Source: Rhodoferax sp.
GTDB taxonomy: Bacteria; Pseudomonadota; Gammaproteobacteria; Burkholderiales; Burkholderiaceae_C
Length of the DNA: 13,322 nucleotides
Assembly: GCA_029865675.1 (NCBI GenBank)
Contig: JARXAU010000086.1
Coordinates: forward strand, 1-13,322
Direction of reading: 5' to 3'
Of the stretch, positions 12,333 to 13,322 are shown one piece after another. Positions within the stretch are counted from its first letter, which is position 1; every line of letters starts with the position of its first letter. Both the position numbers and the translations under genes were made by a program. Below the pieces are notes generated by a model. It was given only the letters and a program-made list of their open reading frames with translations. It did no database searches and was not told where the DNA came from.

Positions 12333-13322
12333 AGCGCTGCGCACGCGGCGCGTGGTGGTGGTGGGGGCGGGCATTGGCGGCTTGGTGAGTGCCTTGTTGC
12401 TGGCGCACCGCGGCTTGGAAGTCACCTTGGTCGAAGCCGCCGCCACGCCCGGCGGCAAGATTCGCCAGGTAGTGGTGGACGGCGTGGGTGTGGACTCGGG
12501 CCCCACGGTGTTCACCATGCGCTGGATATTGGACCAAATGCTCGAAGAGATCGGCACCTCTTTGGAGAGCCTTATCCGTCTCCAACCCATCCATGTGCTG
12601 GCCCGCCATGCATGGCGTGGCAGCCCGGGCGCACTCGATCTGTTCAGCGACACCCAGCGCAGTGCCGACGCGATTGCCGCCTTCAGCAGCCCGGCCGAGG
12701 CGCGGCGCTTTTTGCAGTTTTGCCAGCAAACCCGCGTGCTATATGCCACGCTAGAAAAGCCCTACATCCGCAGCCAGCGTCCTAGCCTTTTGAGCATGGG
12801 GCAAGACCTGGGGCCACGGGGTTTGGGCACGCTCATGGGCCTGGGGCCGTTTGCCACGCTCTGGAGCAGCTTGGGGCGGCATTTTCGTGACCCGCGCTTG
12901 CAGCAGCTGTTTGCCCGCTACGCCACCTACTGCGGCTCCTCGCCCTGGGCCGCGCCCGCCACGCTGATGCTGGTGGCACAGGTGGAGTTGGACGGCGTGT
13001 GGTCGGTGGACGGCGGCATGTACGCCGTGGCCCAAGCCTTGGCTCAATTGGCGCGAGAACGAGGCGTAGTGCAGCACTACGGCAAGACCTGCAGCGAGAT
13101 TGAGGTCGTCCAAGGCCGCGTCAGCGGCGTGCGCCTGGCCAGCGGCGAGCGTCTGGGCGCTGACGCCGTGGTCTTCAATGGCGATGTGGGCGCCCTGTCC
13201 CAAGGCTTTTTGGGCTTAGGGCCGCAAGGTGCGGTGGCGCCTGTCCCCGTGGCACAGCGCTCTCTCTCGGCGGTGACTTGGTCTATGCACGCCGAAGCCA
13301 GCGGCTTTCCCTTGGTGCGGCA
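12325..13322 (+). CDS. crtD: Hydroxyneurosporene/methoxyneurosporene desaturase CrtD, N-terminal part (3' truncated)
   Basis: The frame is open from the ATG at 12325 to the window end, giving 332 codons of a FAD-dependent phytoene-desaturase-family enzyme. The FAD-binding motif GAGIGG (Gly14-Gly19) is followed by Glu37 (TLVEAA), where the ribose is bound, and PGGKIR. DSGPTVFTMRW, from Asp57, is typical of CrtD; CrtI proteins usually have GPTIIT at this place. ATYCGSSPW and VWSVDGGMYAVAQAL are further family segments. CrtD introduces the C3,4 double bond after CrtC hydration, which with CrtF gives spheroidene-type carotenoids. Its start lies inside the end of crtA (8-base overlap), so the two genes are probably translated in coupling. 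CrtI is the main alternative. The C-terminal third is missing because the window ends. Confidence 0.88.
   Translation, partial: MAEALRTRRVVVVGAGIGGLVSALLLAHRGLEVTLVEAAATPGGKIRQVVVDGVGVDSGPTVFTMRWILDQMLEEIGTSLESLIRLQPIHVLARHAWRGSPGALDLFSDTQRSADAIAAFSSPAEARRFLQFCQQTRVLYATLEKPYIRSQRPSLLSMGQDLGPRGLGTLMGLGPFATLWSSLGRHFRDPRLQQLFARYATYCGSSPWAAPATLMLVAQVELDGVWSVDGGMYAVAQALAQLARERGVVQHYGKTCSEIEVVQGRVSGVRLASGERLGADAVVFNGDVGALSQGFLGLGPQGAVAPVPVAQRSLSAVTWSMHAEASGFPLVR

Noticed and set aside
12325..13322. Assignment of the last gene as crtI (phytoene desaturase)
   Set aside because: The DSGPTVFTM segment, its overlap with crtA and the surrounding spheroidene-pathway genes fit CrtD better, though the C-terminus is not visible.
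1..13322. tRNA, rRNA, CRISPR arrays, insertion sequences or phage genes
   Set aside because: No cloverleaf-like segments, direct-repeat arrays, transposase motifs or terminal inverted repeats were seen. The window is almost fully covered by photosynthesis genes.

Overview
This window is part of a photosynthesis gene cluster from a purple bacterium. All recognisable genes lie on the + strand. The content and order (bchO end, crtE, crtF, bchC-bchX-bchY-bchZ, pufB-[extra gene]-pufA-pufL-pufM-pufC, crtA, crtD start), the GC-rich codon use, the tetrahaem PufC and the spheroidene-type carotenoid genes fit a betaproteobacterium of the Burkholderiales (Rhodoferax/Rubrivivax/Limnohabitans-like). The genus is inferred from recalled gene order, not from a search.

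Layout. (1) 1-319 is the 3' end of bchO. (2) 320-602 is a regulatory gap. It holds a sigma70-type promoter (TTGACA, 17 bp, TACATT) whose -10 element lies inside a perfect TGT-N12-ACA site of the PpsR/CrtJ type, followed by a perfect 9-bp inverted repeat in the presumed 5' leader of crtE. (3) 603-7832 carries crtE and crtF (carotenoid synthesis) and then bchC, bchX, bchY and bchZ (late bacteriochlorophyll a synthesis), with short gaps or ATGA overlaps that suggest one transcript. (4) 7833-7979 is a structured leader before pufB. It contains a 46-codon frame that begins in an ATGA overlap with bchZ behind a strong Shine-Dalgarno sequence, plus two hairpins; no pufQ is recognisable. (5) 7980-11552 is the puf operon: LH1 beta, an unexpected 74-residue single-helix membrane protein, LH1 alpha, reaction-centre L and M, and the tetrahaem cytochrome. 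A strong intrinsic terminator follows. (6) crtA begins directly at the end of that terminator's T tract, and crtD overlaps the end of crtA and runs off the window.

Together the genes make geranylgeranyl diphosphate (CrtE), complete methoxylated carotenoids (CrtF, CrtD) and ketolate them (CrtA). They also convert chlorophyllide a towards bacteriochlorophyllide a (BchXYZ, BchC) and build the RC-LH1 core with its electron donor (PufBALMC).

The most interesting item is the extra small gene at 8149-8373, between pufB and pufA. It has a good ribosome binding site and one hydrophobic helix with no histidine. It is neither a standard antenna alpha nor beta chain, and its place and topology suggest an accessory subunit of the RC-LH1 core, comparable in role to PufX or the gamma/U/Z-type proteins.
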